From positions 2,790,001 through 2,854,000 of the forward strand of contig NZ_CP048020.1 in assembly GCF_010365865.1 (NCBI RefSeq): DNA of 64,000 nt. The letters are read 5' to 3'. Shown here piece by piece: positions 54,007 through 63,141 of this stretch; within the stretch, counting starts at the first letter, position 1, and every line of letters starts with the position of its first letter. The position numbers and the translations under genes were made by a program. The DNA is from Treponema vincentii. GTDB lineage: Bacteria > Spirochaetota > Spirochaetia > Treponematales > Treponemataceae. The notes beneath the pieces were generated by a model, which saw only the letters and a program-made list of their open reading frames with translations, ran no database searches and was not told where the DNA came from.

Positions 54007-54088
54007 TTCCTAATATCGATGTAAAATACGGCCGTTGTTTTTCCTATTCTATGTGTAAAATTTTTCCTAGTTCGCCCGAGCGGTTACA
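54007..54088. other. Right prophage terminus with three transposase boxes
   Basis: TTCCTAGT (54064-54071), TTCCTATT (54041-54048) and TTCCTAAT (54007-54014) are repeats of one box at 18, 41 and 75 bases from the end. The first is the exact inverse of ACTAGGAA at the left end and lies at the same distance. The phage ends ...GGTTACA at 54088. These are probably the R1-R3 sites of the transposase. Confidence 0.75.
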
Positions 54089-54093
54089 ACCAC
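54089..54093. repeat. Right copy of the 5-bp target-site duplication (ACCAC)
   Basis: Matches 16514-16518; together they define the insertion in hcp between codons 64 and 65. Confidence 0.9.
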
Positions 54094-55535
54094 CTTGTAA
54101 CTACTAATCTCTTTGTTACAATTACCAATGCTAACTTTGATCCCGATGCGATTGAGAAAAAGAATACGCTTACCCTCGAAACAATTGCAGCTTTGCGAAA
54201 AGAAGCAAAACTTGAAGCGGACGCAGAAATCGATGCTCTTATCGGTGCCGATACCTCTGCACGGCTTGCAAAGGCGTTGACAATCGGCATTTTACAAACC
54301 AAGGATGAAGATAAGCGGGCTCTTAAAGAGTTGATTATCTACGGGCTGAAAGGGCTTTGTGCATATATGAAGCATGCCAATATCCTAAAGCATGAGAATG
54401 AAGAAGTAGATGCGTTTATCCAAAAAACGCTCTCCGTATTAATCGACGAAACGCTTTCCGTTGATGAGTTGGTTGCACTCACACTGAAAACGGGAGAATT
54501 CGGTGTAAAGGGAATGGCTTTACTGGACAGTGCCAATAGCGGAACCTACGGCAACCCCGAAATGACGGAGGTTTCTATCGGGGTACGGAAAAACCCCGGT
54601 ATCTTGGTTTCCGGTCATGATCTGCGCGATATTGAAATGCTCCTTGAGCAAACCGAAGGCCAAGGCGTAGACGTTTATACACATTCCGAAATGCTTCCTG
54701 CACATTATTATCCCAGGCTTAAAAAAGTACAAGCATCTGGCAGGAAACTACGGCGGTTCATGGGCACGCCAAACTTCTGACTTTGCGAGTTTTAACGGCC
54801 CCCATCCTAATGACAACCAACTGTATCATTCCAACGAAAGCCTCCTACGTAACAAGGATGTACACGACAAATGCGGCAGGACATCCCGGCTGTGTACATA
54901 TCGAAGCTGATAAAGACGGACACAAGGATTTCTCCGCTATTATTGCACAAGCGAAAACGTGTCCGCCGCCTCAAGAAATAGAAACAGGGAAAATCATTGG
55001 CGGTTTTGCCCATGCACAAGTGTTTGCCCTCGCCGATAAAGTTGTCGAAGCGGTAAAGAGCGGTGCTATTAAAAAATTTATCGTTATGGGCGGCTGCGAC
55101 GGACGGCAGGGAGCGCGGTCATATTATACCGACTTCGCGAAAGCCCTTCCGAAAGATACGGTTATTTTAACGGCAGGCTGCGCTAAGTACCGCTATAACA
55201 AGCTTAATCTCGGCGATATAAACGGTATACCACGCGTATTGGATGCAGGACAGTGTAACGACAGCTACTCACTCGCGCTCATTGCCTTAAAGCTTAAGGA
55301 GATTTTCGGATTGAGTGATATCAACGATTTACCGATTATCTTCAATATCGCATGGTATGAACAAAAGGCCGTTATTGTTCTTTTAGCGCTTTTATCCCTC
55401 GGGTTAAAAAATATCCACCTCAGTCCGACGCTCCCGGGCTTCCTATCAAAAAATGTAGCGGGAGTCTTGGTTAGCAAGTTTGGCCTTGCGGGAATTACTT
55501 CTGTGGACGAAGACCTCAAACGCTTTTTTGCATAA
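54094..55535 (+). pseudogene. hcp: Hybrid-cluster protein gene hcp, 3' fragment with two further frameshifts
   Basis: Continues hcp in phase from the left fragment (LVTTNLFVTITNANFDPDAIEKK). The frame holds to about 54720, where an A6 run (CTTAAAAAAGTAC) carries one A too many. The next frame reads [19 protein letters not shown] and ends at about 54801, where GGCCCCCATC carries one C too many. The last frame ([15 protein letters not shown] ... [17 protein letters not shown] ... FFA) runs to the stop at 55535. Corrected, both fragments give 543 residues, the full size of Hcp, with the cluster ligand regions kept. The frameshifts may be decay after insertion or sequencing errors. Confidence 0.92.
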
Positions 55536-55538
55536 CAC

Positions 55539-55574
55539 AAAGGCTTACGTACGAAAGTGCGTAAGCCTTTTTTT
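55539..55574 (+). terminator. Terminator of hcp, mirror copy of the groEL terminator
   Basis: AAAGGCTTACG (55539-55549) pairs with CGTAAGCCTTT (55560-55570), then T4. The 10-base loop is the exact reverse complement of that at 16114-16123, and GCATAACAC precedes both copies. Confidence 0.85.
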
Positions 55575-55756
55575 ATGTATGCATTGGTTAGTTGACCGTT
55601 TATCGTAACTGTGTTACAGTAGTTTATCTACGTGATCGTTGTTTCTGTTAATGATAGAGCCGAAAGTTCAGCTTACATAATCAAATAAAGGTCTCATAGA
55701 GATTGTTTCCGTATGGATTCAATATTTAGTACCGCAAAAGGTAAAAGGATTTGAGT

Positions 55757-56023
55757 ATGGCTCAAAAAATCTATGTAGGAAATTTAAACTACGCAACCAC
55801 GGAAGAAGGTTTGACCAACTTATTTGGAACTTACGGTGAAGTCGTTTCAGCAGTTGTAATTAAAGACAAGTTCAGCAACCGCTCAAAAGGTTTCGGATTT
55901 GTTGAAATGGCCGACGAAGGTGCCGCACAAAATGCTATTGCAGAATTAAACGAAAAAGAGTTCGAAGGACGCCGCCTTCGCGTTAATGTCGCGCAGGAAA
56001 AACCCCGCCGAACTTATCCCTAA
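55757..56023 (+). CDS. RRM-type RNA-binding protein
   Basis: 88 residues forming one RNA-recognition motif: RNP2 KIYVGNL (residues 4-10) and RNP1 KGFGFVEM (about 44-51), then a short Arg/Pro tail. Glycine-rich tails are missing. Small RRM proteins in bacteria bind RNA and often respond to cold; the target here is unknown. Start ATG 55757 with AAAGGA; ends in a strong terminator. Region 55575-55756 holds no gene. Confidence 0.92.
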   Translation: MAQKIYVGNLNYATTEEGLTNLFGTYGEVVSAVVIKDKFSNRSKGFGFVEMADEGAAQNAIAELNEKEFEGRRLRVNVAQEKPRRTYP

Positions 56024-56130
56024 TTACTTCTATAAAGGATAAGAATCCTCTAATCTTTAATATCCCGCTTATACCGTGACTACGGTGTAGAACACAGCAA
56101 TACGTTCTATATCGTTACCATTTATGATTT

Positions 56131-56166
56131 GAGCATCTCTAAAAATCTCAGCTTTTAGAGATGCTC
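56131..56166 (+). terminator. Terminator of the RNA-binding protein gene
   Basis: A perfect 14-bp stem, GAGCATCTCTAAAA (56131-56144) / TTTTAGAGATGCTC (56153-56166), with an 8-base loop. Same TCTAAAA core as other hairpins in the window. Confidence 0.75.
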
Positions 56167-56215
56167 ATTTATCACAAAAATATTTTATCGTTCCATACTT
56201 AAATAATACAATCTG

Positions 56216-56223
56216 CCCCCCCC
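56216..56223. repeat. C8 homopolymer upstream of the TPR lipoprotein gene
   Basis: Eight C in a row, 118 bases before the start at 56342. Poly-G/C tracts near promoters cause phase variation in treponemes; whether this one lies in a promoter is not clear. The rest of 56167-56341 shows no gene. Confidence 0.5.
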
Positions 56224-56341
56224 TGTGTGAAAGTTCATCATTGAATAATTTGACTTTCCTCTGTAAGATAAAGATCAATCAATATTCTCCCGGTACAGCG
56301 TCCAGGGATAAAATCTGCTATAAATTGATAGGAGCTGAGCT

Positions 56342-57493
56342 ATGATTAACCATAACGTTCAATTTTTCCGATACAAGATTGTTAAGCATACAGCTGATAC
56401 ACAGCCTTGGATACAATCGATATCGGTCATACCGCTGATTATGGCTGTGATAACCCTTTTCTGCGCCCTATGTAGCATTTCTTGCGCTTCGGTACAAACG
56501 GATATCCGCTATTCAGGTGGGGCGGGATCTGCCCGTGAAAAGGTGCTTGAAACACTTGAGGCCACTATTGTTTCGCAGCGTATCCAGTATAATCCCGAAC
56601 AACTTAAACGGACGCAGGCTGATATCGAAGCCACTCTGCGGGAACCGTCTACCGATTCGTCATATTTGGCGAGGTTGCATGCGCTCTCTGCAGACGTATA
56701 CTTATTACAACGGCAACCTAACGAAGCGCGTAAGCAGTTAGCTGCGGCCAAGCAACAAAATGAATATGATGAATATGTGCAATTGGTTTCAGCGCGTCTT
56801 ATTTCCGATCCGGAAAAACGGAGAGCATATTTGGAAGAGCGACTCGTACAAAATCCTACCTATTATCGGCTGAAGGCGGAGCTCGGAGGACTTTATTTCG
56901 CAGCACAGGATTATCGGAATGCACTCGCAGCCTTTGACGCTTCTCTTTCATTTTTACCCGAAGGGTACCGACAGCTTTACGGCAAACAGCGAGAGCAGAG
57001 TTTACAGCTCTATACAATAGACGGAGCTTCCATTCGGAAATCTTCTGAAAAGATATTACAAACTCCTCAACTTTCATTAGTAGAAATGGCAACGCTTACG
57101 CAAGATTCTACGAATGCACTGGATTTTATAACCGGTACGGCGGAATGGAAACCACCGCTGCTCGCCGAATATCTGCAAAAAGATGGGTGGTACCATCCGG
57201 AGCGTAATGTTTTGAAGGATCTTGCGTCGAAAAAAGATGCCGCACTGTTTTTATGGCATTTGATTGTCGGTAATGATGAAAGTCGGTTGAAGAGATACAC
57301 GCGCTATTATACCAGTAAACGGCGGCTCCCCATCCCCGATGTGATGATGGACGGGGTTTATTTTGACGCGATAGTCGGTACGGTAGAAGAAGACGTCGTG
57401 CCGCTTACAGACGGCAAAAACTTTGAACCCGACAAACCGGTTAGCGGCATGGAGTTTTATCGCTGGCTTTTAAAAGCTGATGCCCTCCGCTGA
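56342..57493 (+). CDS. TPR-containing lipoprotein of unknown function
   Basis: 383 residues. A long signal region with hydrophobic core at about 30-45 (VIPLIMAVITLFCALC) and a possible lipid-attachment Cys in SISCAS (about 48). The next about 150 residues are helical TPR-like repeats (LARLHALSADVYLLQRQPNEARKQLAAAKQQ; GLYFAAQDYRNALAAFDASLSFL). The C-terminal about 130 residues (LVEMATLTQDSTNALDFI ... SGMEFYRWLLKADALR) resemble S-layer-homology-like helices. Probably periplasmic, a protein-interaction scaffold. AGGAG before ATG. Confidence 0.75.
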   Translation: MINHNVQFFRYKIVKHTADTQPWIQSISVIPLIMAVITLFCALCSISCASVQTDIRYSGGAGSAREKVLETLEATIVSQRIQYNPEQLKRTQADIEATLREPSTDSSYLARLHALSADVYLLQRQPNEARKQLAAAKQQNEYDEYVQLVSARLISDPEKRRAYLEERLVQNPTYYRLKAELGGLYFAAQDYRNALAAFDASLSFLPEGYRQLYGKQREQSLQLYTIDGASIRKSSEKILQTPQLSLVEMATLTQDSTNALDFITGTAEWKPPLLAEYLQKDGWYHPERNVLKDLASKKDAALFLWHLIVGNDESRLKRYTRYYTSKRRLPIPDVMMDGVYFDAIVGTVEEDVVPLTDGKNFEPDKPVSGMEFYRWLLKADALR

Positions 57494-57592
57494 ATACCAG
57501 GGCGGTCGAATCAGAAACTTCTTATATCTTTTCTCTTAGAACCATCGCTTTCTGTGACAGTTCTAACTCGACTGCCCGTCTTTCCTAAAAAA

Positions 57593-57667
57593 GTACAAAA
57601 TTTCATTTAAAAAAATTGTACACAAAAAGAAGATAGACTGGTTTTTTATTATTTTTTCGGTTATACT
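57593..57667 (+). promoter_or_regulatory. Promoter region with GTACAA dyad and a -10 next to the start codon
   Basis: GTACAA (57593-57598) and TTGTAC (57616-57621) form a dyad. TATACT (57662-57667) is only seven bases before ATG 57675, with a weak -35 candidate (TGGTTT). The transcript would be leaderless or nearly so. Confidence 0.4.
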
Positions 57668-57674
57668 GAAAACC

Positions 57675-58199
57675 ATGGAAGCCATGGATATTTTAAAGCC
57701 GCTTTTAGAAAAAGGACTGTTAAAGGAAAGCCTTACTTTGGCAGAAAGCGAAGGTAAAGAACTAAGCAAAATTAGCCATGAAGGGCTTAATTTTGTAACA
57801 GCCTCTATATTAGCTGATGTCCCATCTGTTGAAAAGACCGAACTGATTAGAAAAACCGGCGCTTTTTTCTCTGCCGAGGATTATTGCAATTTATTAAATG
57901 AAAAGGTATTTACCATTCACCCCGTAACTCGCGACCGGTTAAAAGATCAGGGGGTATTATTAACTGATGAAAATATGAAGCAATACTATGCATGGTATAA
58001 TATTTTTGATATTGCCTTCCCGTGGCTTCCATTATCGGTATTTGAAGACCTGGTAGTTTATCTACGGGATGAAAAGAGGCTTGTTTTAGATAAAGAAACG
58101 CGAGAGCTAGTAAAAGAAAATTTTCTAAATTCCAAACGCTACTCCGAACGGGAGCTAGATCGTTTATTCGAATCACCTATCTTTGATAATGAATTTTAA
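57675..58199 (+). CDS. Unknown protein (174 aa), probably from a leaderless mRNA
   Basis: 174 residues, helical (EAMDILKPLLEKGLLKESLTLAES...), with a Trp/Tyr-rich middle (QYYAWYNIFDIAFPWLPLSVFEDLVVYL). No signal peptide or motif recognised. No Shine-Dalgarno; the -10 box lies seven bases before ATG. It may be a conserved treponemal protein, but I cannot name it. Confidence 0.7.
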   Translation: MEAMDILKPLLEKGLLKESLTLAESEGKELSKISHEGLNFVTASILADVPSVEKTELIRKTGAFFSAEDYCNLLNEKVFTIHPVTRDRLKDQGVLLTDENMKQYYAWYNIFDIAFPWLPLSVFEDLVVYLRDEKRLVLDKETRELVKENFLNSKRYSERELDRLFESPIFDNEF

Positions 58200-58218
58200 T
58201 CCGGGTAGCGGTATAAAC

Positions 58219-58265
58219 ACATCAGATGCTATTCTACGGTATTGATGTAGTAGCCATCTGATGTG
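58219..58265. terminator. Hairpin between convergent genes
   Basis: ACATCAGATG (58219-58228) pairs with CATCTGATGT (58255-58264). It lies between the plus-strand gene and pta and overlaps the last codons of the long pta reading, which argues that those codons are really intergenic. Confidence 0.6.
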
Positions 58266-59358
58266 GAAATCCTTCTCCTAAAATCGATATTTCCCGACTC
58301 AGAGCGTTGGGGGCGTAAACCATCTGCACGAGCGGGCAGCTCAGATTTATTTTTTTACCAGCCTGTACGAGTGTTACCACTGCCGTTACAATGATATCTT
58401 CGGTCGAACAGCCACGGGATAGATCCGATAAGGGTTTTGCGAATCCCTGCATAAAGGGGGGGCCATAAGCATCGGCTTTTGCAAAGCGCTGAACCAACTT
58501 ATATCCGATATTTCCGGAATTAAGCTCGGGGAATATCAATGTATTTACCTTATCGCGGATAGGGCTACCGGGTGCTTTTCTATCAGTGACTTCCGGTATG
58601 AGTGCGGCATCAAGTTGCAACTCACCGTCATAGCAGAAATTTACCTTTCGCTCATCCAACAACTTAACAGCTTCACGTACTTTAATGAGGCTCTCATCTT
58701 TATCGCCGCCTGAACCCTTCGTCGAATATGAAAGAAGCGCAACAACAGGCTCATGCCCGACAAAAGCACGATAACTTTCAGCAGCCGCAGTTGCGATATC
58801 CGCTAACTGTTCGGCGGTGGGGTTAGGAATAACTGCGGAATCCGAGAAAATCAATACCCCGTTCGTTCCCCATTCGGTACTTTTGGTATCCACGATAAAG
58901 CAAGAGGAGGCGGTCTTAACCCCTTTCTTTACTCCGACAATGGTAAGTCCTGCACGCAGTACATTTGCCGTTGTATTCTCTGCACCGGCAACCATTGCAT
59001 CGGCTTTATCCTGTGCCAGCATCATTGCCGCAAACCGTAAGGGATCGTGCATCTCCTTTTTTGCTTCTTCAGGGGTCATTCCCTTAGCCTTCCGCTTTTC
59101 GTATAACGCTGCAGCAAAATCTTCCGTCCATTCGGAATGCTCCGGATCGATAATAGTAAACCCATTGGTTAACACACCTAACTTTTTACAAGCCCCCTCG
59201 ACCTCAGCCTTCTTTCCAACTAAAAATAATTCCGCGGGAATTTGCATATCAACCAGCGCACGAGCCGCACGTAGGGTACGAGATTCCGTCGCTTCAGGCA
59301 AAACCAAGCGATTGTGATATTCTTTCGCTTTGTCTTTCATTATTTGAACAAACCGCAT
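58234..59358 (-). CDS. pta: Phosphate acetyltransferase (Pta), with doubtful C-terminal extension
   Basis: Converts acetyl-CoA and phosphate to acetyl phosphate and CoA; with acetate kinase it makes ATP in fermentation. KDKADAMVAGAENTTANVLRAGL, PVVALLSYSTKGS and KPLSDLSRGCSTEDI are family signatures. Start ATG 59358 with GGAGG six bases upstream. The open frame gives 374 residues, but the family usually ends about QAGKK (336 residues). A run of seven A on the coding strand (58356-58350) precedes the last 38 codons; with six A a stop follows at once. The extra 38 residues cross the intergenic hairpin, so they are probably a frameshift artefact or a recent mutation. Confidence 0.92.
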   Translation of the reverse strand: MRFVQIMKDKAKEYHNRLVLPEATESRTLRAARALVDMQIPAELFLVGKKAEVEGACKKLGVLTNGFTIIDPEHSEWTEDFAAALYEKRKAKGMTPEEAKKEMHDPLRFAAMMLAQDKADAMVAGAENTTANVLRAGLTIVGVKKGVKTASSCFIVDTKSTEWGTNGVLIFSDSAVIPNPTAEQLADIATAAAESYRAFVGHEPVVALLSYSTKGSGGDKDESLIKVREAVKLLDERKVNFCYDGELQLDAALIPEVTDRKAPGSPIRDKVNTLIFPELNSGNIGYKLVQRFAKADAYGPPFMQGFAKPLSDLSRGCSTEDIIVTAVVTLVQAGKKINLSCPLVQMVYAPNALSREISILGEGFPHQMATTSIP

Positions 59359-59431
59359 AATAAACCTCCAAGTCACAAATGTAGGCTCGAGTGTACTATT
59401 TTACCGCCTTTTCTGCAAGGCGCGCGTTCAA

Positions 59432-59460
59432 TTGACCAAGAGTTTCTTTTTTCGTACATT
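59432..59460 (+). promoter_or_regulatory. Promoter of trxB giving a leaderless transcript
   Basis: TTGACC (59432-59437) and TACATT (59455-59460), spacer 17. The GTG start lies at 59467, six bases after the -10, so transcription would begin at the start codon. Confidence 0.5.
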
Positions 59461-59466
59461 ATAACA

Positions 59467-60393
59467 GTGAATACAAATTATGACATTATCGTTATCGGTG
59501 CCGGCGCGGCGGGTATGGCTGCGGCGCAATATGCGTGCCGATCAAACTTAAAAGTATTGGTGCTGGAAGAAAAAGCGCCGGGCGGACAGGCTGTTTTAAT
59601 CGATTCGCTCGAAAATTATCCCGGATACGCGGAACCGGTTAACGGCTTCGACTTTGCTGAAAATATGCGTAAACAAGCGATAGGCTTCGGTGCAGAGTTT
59701 GCGTCCGATAAGGCGGAAGCCGTTACAAAAAACGGAGATAAAACTTTTACCGTGCGAACCGCCGGGACAACCTACACGGCGCTTGCCGTCATCCTTGCGA
59801 CGGGGGCGGAGCATCGCAGCCTCGGTGTAAAGGGAGAAAAAGAACTGCAAGGCAAAGGTGTTTCGTACTGCGCTACCTGCGACGGCCCCTTCTTTCGGAA
59901 CAAACATATCGTTGTAGTCGGCGGAGGGGATGCCGCTTGCGATGAAGCGCTCTTTCTTGCCAATCTGACGGATACCGTTACGATGGTGCACCGCCGTGAC
60001 ACCTTCCGTGCGCAAAAAGCGCTCGTTACCCGAACATTGAACAATCCTCATATAACCGCGGTATTTGATACGACCGTCACGGAGATTAAAGGAACCGATA
60101 AGGTAACGGCCGTTGTACTGCGGAACGTAAAAACGCAGGAGGAGCGGGAACTTGCCTGTGATGCAGTCTTCTTTTTTGTCGGTATGAATCCCAGAACGGA
60201 ATTATTCCCCGACGCAACAAAGGATGCAACAGGATATATCGTTACCGATGAGGATATGCGTACCTCTATCGAAGGGCTTTATGCGGCGGGCGATGTGCGC
60301 GCAAAGTCTTTCCGGCAAGTAGTTACCGCAGTTGCGGACGGCGCGATTGCCGCTCATACGGCTGCAGCTTACATCGACACCCTGCGCAGTTAA
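59467..60393 (+). CDS. trxB: Thioredoxin reductase (TrxB)
   Basis: 308 residues. NADPH-dependent flavoenzyme that reduces thioredoxin. FAD-binding GAGAAGMAAA (11-20), redox-active Cys135-Ala-Thr-Cys138 in SYCATCDGPFF, NADPH-binding VVGGGDAACDEA, and the C-terminal GLYAAGDVRAKSFRQVVTAVADGA. The start is GTG 59467 (VNTNYDIIVIGAG); the upstream 51 codons of open frame have no family match and include the promoter. No Shine-Dalgarno is seen, agreeing with a leaderless mRNA. Confidence 0.95.
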   Translation: MNTNYDIIVIGAGAAGMAAAQYACRSNLKVLVLEEKAPGGQAVLIDSLENYPGYAEPVNGFDFAENMRKQAIGFGAEFASDKAEAVTKNGDKTFTVRTAGTTYTALAVILATGAEHRSLGVKGEKELQGKGVSYCATCDGPFFRNKHIVVVGGGDAACDEALFLANLTDTVTMVHRRDTFRAQKALVTRTLNNPHITAVFDTTVTEIKGTDKVTAVVLRNVKTQEERELACDAVFFFVGMNPRTELFPDATKDATGYIVTDEDMRTSIEGLYAAGDVRAKSFRQVVTAVADGAIAAHTAAAYIDTLRS

Positions 60394-60398
60394 CCGCT

Positions 60399-62087
60399 TT
60401 GCACCGTAAACATCTTTTTGCCGCCGCCTTGTTCGGCGTCGCGCTGCCGGTTTTACTACAGCTCAATACTCAACTGAATGCTCAAACTCAAGTCGCCGGT
60501 CTTAAACCCCTGCCTAACTTTTACGACCCCGTACCCGCCGCGGAACTGGCCGACCGGATTACGGAGGCGATGACCGACGAAGAGCTACTGTCTCAAACGT
60601 TCATGTTCGGATGGGCGGGGCAGGCGCCGACCGACCTTTTAATGAGCTGGATTACCGAGCGGAGTCTCGGCAGCATTAAGATATTCGGCTGGAATACTGA
60701 GGACAGCGTTGAACTTGCGAAGGCAATCAGCCTTTTACAAAAAAAAGCCAATAGTACCCGCTTCCGTATTCCACTCTTTGTTGCAACCGATCAGGAAGGC
60801 GGCTGGATACGGCACGTTAAAGGACGCACGTCGGAAACTCCCGGCAATCTCGCTATCGGCGCCTCCGGTTATCCGATAGACGCCTACTACGAAGGTTTTT
60901 ATATTGCCCGCGAGCTCTCAGCGCTTGGCATCAATCTCAATTTTGCACCGACGGTAGACCTCTATACCAACCATGAATCTTCCATTATAGGGCCGCGCTC
61001 CTTCGGACAATCGCCGGAGGCGGCGGGAATTTTAGCACGCGCCTTTGTCCAGGGGAGTAAAAAAGCAGGCGTACTGACAACCGCCAAGCATTTTCCCGGA
61101 CATGGAGACACCGCGCTTGACAGCCACGGCAAGCTACCGAGTATTGCCATCTCCAAAGAGACCTTTTACAACCGCGAACTGGTTCCGTTTCAGTACCTTA
61201 TCGAAGCAGAGGTACCGGCAATTATGACCGGACATTTACACTTTCCCGCCGTATCCGAACACGGAGAGCCTGCCTCATTCTCTCAGTATTTACTGCAAAC
61301 CGTGCTGCGCGGCCAGCTCGGGTTTAAAGGTTTGGTTATCACTGACGACATGATGATGCACGGTGCCATCCGCTATGCCGGTACGGTTGCCAAAGCAGTA
61401 CAACTTGCGCTTGAGGCCGGAAACGATATTATCGAATCTTCTACCACGCCGCGCCTCTACGATGCATTTTGGACGGAAAATTTACAGCGGATGCAAACCA
61501 ACGAAGCATTCAGGCTGCGGGTTAAGGATGCGGCATACAGAATTATCGAAACAAAACTTCGGTATTTTAAAAGCGGCAATGCAGTACCGCTGTATCCCGA
61601 TGTATATGCGATTCCCGAAAAGCTGCCCGATGCCGAAGGACAGGCTTTCTTTCTTTCTCTTGCCGCACGGGCGGTTACCGTTGTTCGCGGCAAATACATT
61701 CCGTATACAATAAAACCGGGCGAAAAGATATTGCTTGCCGGTTCGTATTCCGCTTTTTTACAGGCAGGCTTAAAACGCTTTCCCGCCGCCAAAACGAGTA
61801 ATCTGTCGGACGGCATTTTTACCAAGGCGGCTGCAAGTGATACTGTCATCTTCTGCCTTGCAAACGATTCATCGCTCCAAGTATTACAGCAGCTCTATAA
61901 AGCCTATCCTAACAAACGATATATTATTTTCTCCTGCCTTTCGCCGGTGTTTCTATCCGGTATCCCGGAGATACCCACGGCGATTGCTCTTTACAGCTAC
62001 GCGCCGGTCTCGTTTACCGCGGGTTTCGGAGCATTGCTCGGCGATTTTAAACCGCAGGGACATCTCCCGCTTGACGGTATCAATTAA
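60399..62087 (+). CDS. GH3 beta-N-acetylhexosaminidase (NagZ-like), secreted
   Basis: 562 residues, TTG start five bases after trxB. The N-terminal hydrophobic segment (HLFAAALFGVALPVLLQL) is a signal peptide or anchor. The GH3 domain (about 50-390) has FVATDQEGG, the KHFPGHGDTALDSH loop with the general-acid His/Asp dyad of NagZ-type enzymes, and the nucleophile region VITDDMMM. A C-terminal alpha/beta domain follows. It would release N-acetylglucosamine from muropeptides or glycans outside the cytoplasm; classical NagZ is cytosolic and shorter, so this is the exported long type. Confidence 0.88.
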   Translation: MHRKHLFAAALFGVALPVLLQLNTQLNAQTQVAGLKPLPNFYDPVPAAELADRITEAMTDEELLSQTFMFGWAGQAPTDLLMSWITERSLGSIKIFGWNTEDSVELAKAISLLQKKANSTRFRIPLFVATDQEGGWIRHVKGRTSETPGNLAIGASGYPIDAYYEGFYIARELSALGINLNFAPTVDLYTNHESSIIGPRSFGQSPEAAGILARAFVQGSKKAGVLTTAKHFPGHGDTALDSHGKLPSIAISKETFYNRELVPFQYLIEAEVPAIMTGHLHFPAVSEHGEPASFSQYLLQTVLRGQLGFKGLVITDDMMMHGAIRYAGTVAKAVQLALEAGNDIIESSTTPRLYDAFWTENLQRMQTNEAFRLRVKDAAYRIIETKLRYFKSGNAVPLYPDVYAIPEKLPDAEGQAFFLSLAARAVTVVRGKYIPYTIKPGEKILLAGSYSAFLQAGLKRFPAAKTSNLSDGIFTKAAASDTVIFCLANDSSLQVLQQLYKAYPNKRYIIFSCLSPVFLSGIPEIPTAIALYSYAPVSFTAGFGALLGDFKPQGHLPLDGIN

Positions 62088-62119
62088 GTACGCAACAGAA
62101 AAATACCGATATATGAGAT

Positions 62120-62956
62120 ATGGCTCATTGTATTGTTCCCACAGCGGAAGAAATTCTTGATAAAGAATATAAGGTGTTGGACAAAGGCTTTGTCCGGTTG
62201 GTTGATTATCTCGGCGGAGATGCGCGTATTGTACAAGCGGCACGGGTGTCGTATGGAGATGGCACGAAAAGCGTTCGCGAAGATGCGGGGCTGATTGATT
62301 ACCTGTTACGGCATCAGCATACGTCCCCATTTGAGCAGGTTGTGCTGACCTTCCATATAAAAATGCCGATTTTTGTTGCGCGGCAATGGGTGCGACACCG
62401 TACGGCACGGCTCAACGAAATTTCCGGGCGGTATTCGATTATGCGGGATGAATGTTATCTGCCTGCGTCTGAGGATATCGCGTTCCAAAGTACGGATAAC
62501 CGACAAGGACGTATGAGCGAACCCGCTCCGCTTGAGGTGCGGACGCAGATACGGGATACCCTGCACGCACAGCAAGAGACCGCCTATCGTGAATACAGTG
62601 CCCTTATCGATACAAAACTGGCGCGGGAACTTGCCCGCATCAATTTACCCCTTTCAGCATACACGGAAATGTATTGGCAAATCGATTTACACAACCTCTT
62701 TCACTTCTTAAAGCTCCGTTGTGATAGCCATGCTCAAAAGGAAATCCGTGATTACGCCTTTGTGCTGCTGGAGATTTGCCGAAGCGTGGCTCCACTTGCA
62801 ACAAAATCTTTTGAAAAGCATATCTTAACCGGTGTGCATCTTTCCGGCTCCGAATTGGAAGCCGTGCGCAATCTGCTGCAAGGCAAAGAAAGCGGGCTTA
62901 AAGGCAAAGAGCTCGAGCGCTTTGAAGAAAAAATCCGTTCTGGAGAACAGTTATAA
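62120..62956 (+). CDS. thyX: Flavin-dependent thymidylate synthase ThyX
   Basis: 278 residues. Methylates dUMP to dTMP with folate and FADH2. The signature RHRTARLNEISGRYS (RHRX7S) is complete. QHTSPFEQVVLTFHIKMPIFVARQWVRHRT and LPLSAYTEMYWQIDLHNLFHFLKLR are typical. The C-terminal about 30 residues (LQGKESGLKGKELERFEEKI) form an added charged helix. Weak ribosome site. Confidence 0.95.
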   Translation: MAHCIVPTAEEILDKEYKVLDKGFVRLVDYLGGDARIVQAARVSYGDGTKSVREDAGLIDYLLRHQHTSPFEQVVLTFHIKMPIFVARQWVRHRTARLNEISGRYSIMRDECYLPASEDIAFQSTDNRQGRMSEPAPLEVRTQIRDTLHAQQETAYREYSALIDTKLARELARINLPLSAYTEMYWQIDLHNLFHFLKLRCDSHAQKEIRDYAFVLLEICRSVAPLATKSFEKHILTGVHLSGSELEAVRNLLQGKESGLKGKELERFEEKIRSGEQL

Positions 62957-63080
62957 GAGAAACAGGATAATCGCATTAGACTATTTTTTTAATCTTGTAG
63001 GATAAACGCCCCCTGCGCAGAGCGCTAGGGTATTAACTCCTCCACACACGAATAAAGAGGCGCTTTTGATATAAAAAGAA

Positions 63081-63118
63081 AAAGGGAGCCGGTTTTACTT
63101 ACCAACGCGGCTCCCTTT
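63081..63118. terminator. Bidirectional terminator between thyX and the SPOR-domain gene
   Basis: AAAGGGAGCCG (63081-63091) pairs with CGGCTCCCTTT (63108-63118), with A-rich sequence on the left and T/C on the right. It can serve both convergent genes. The spacer 62957-63080 has no gene. Confidence 0.8.
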
Positions 63119-63141
63119 CCTCACTTACCCTATAGTTGTAT

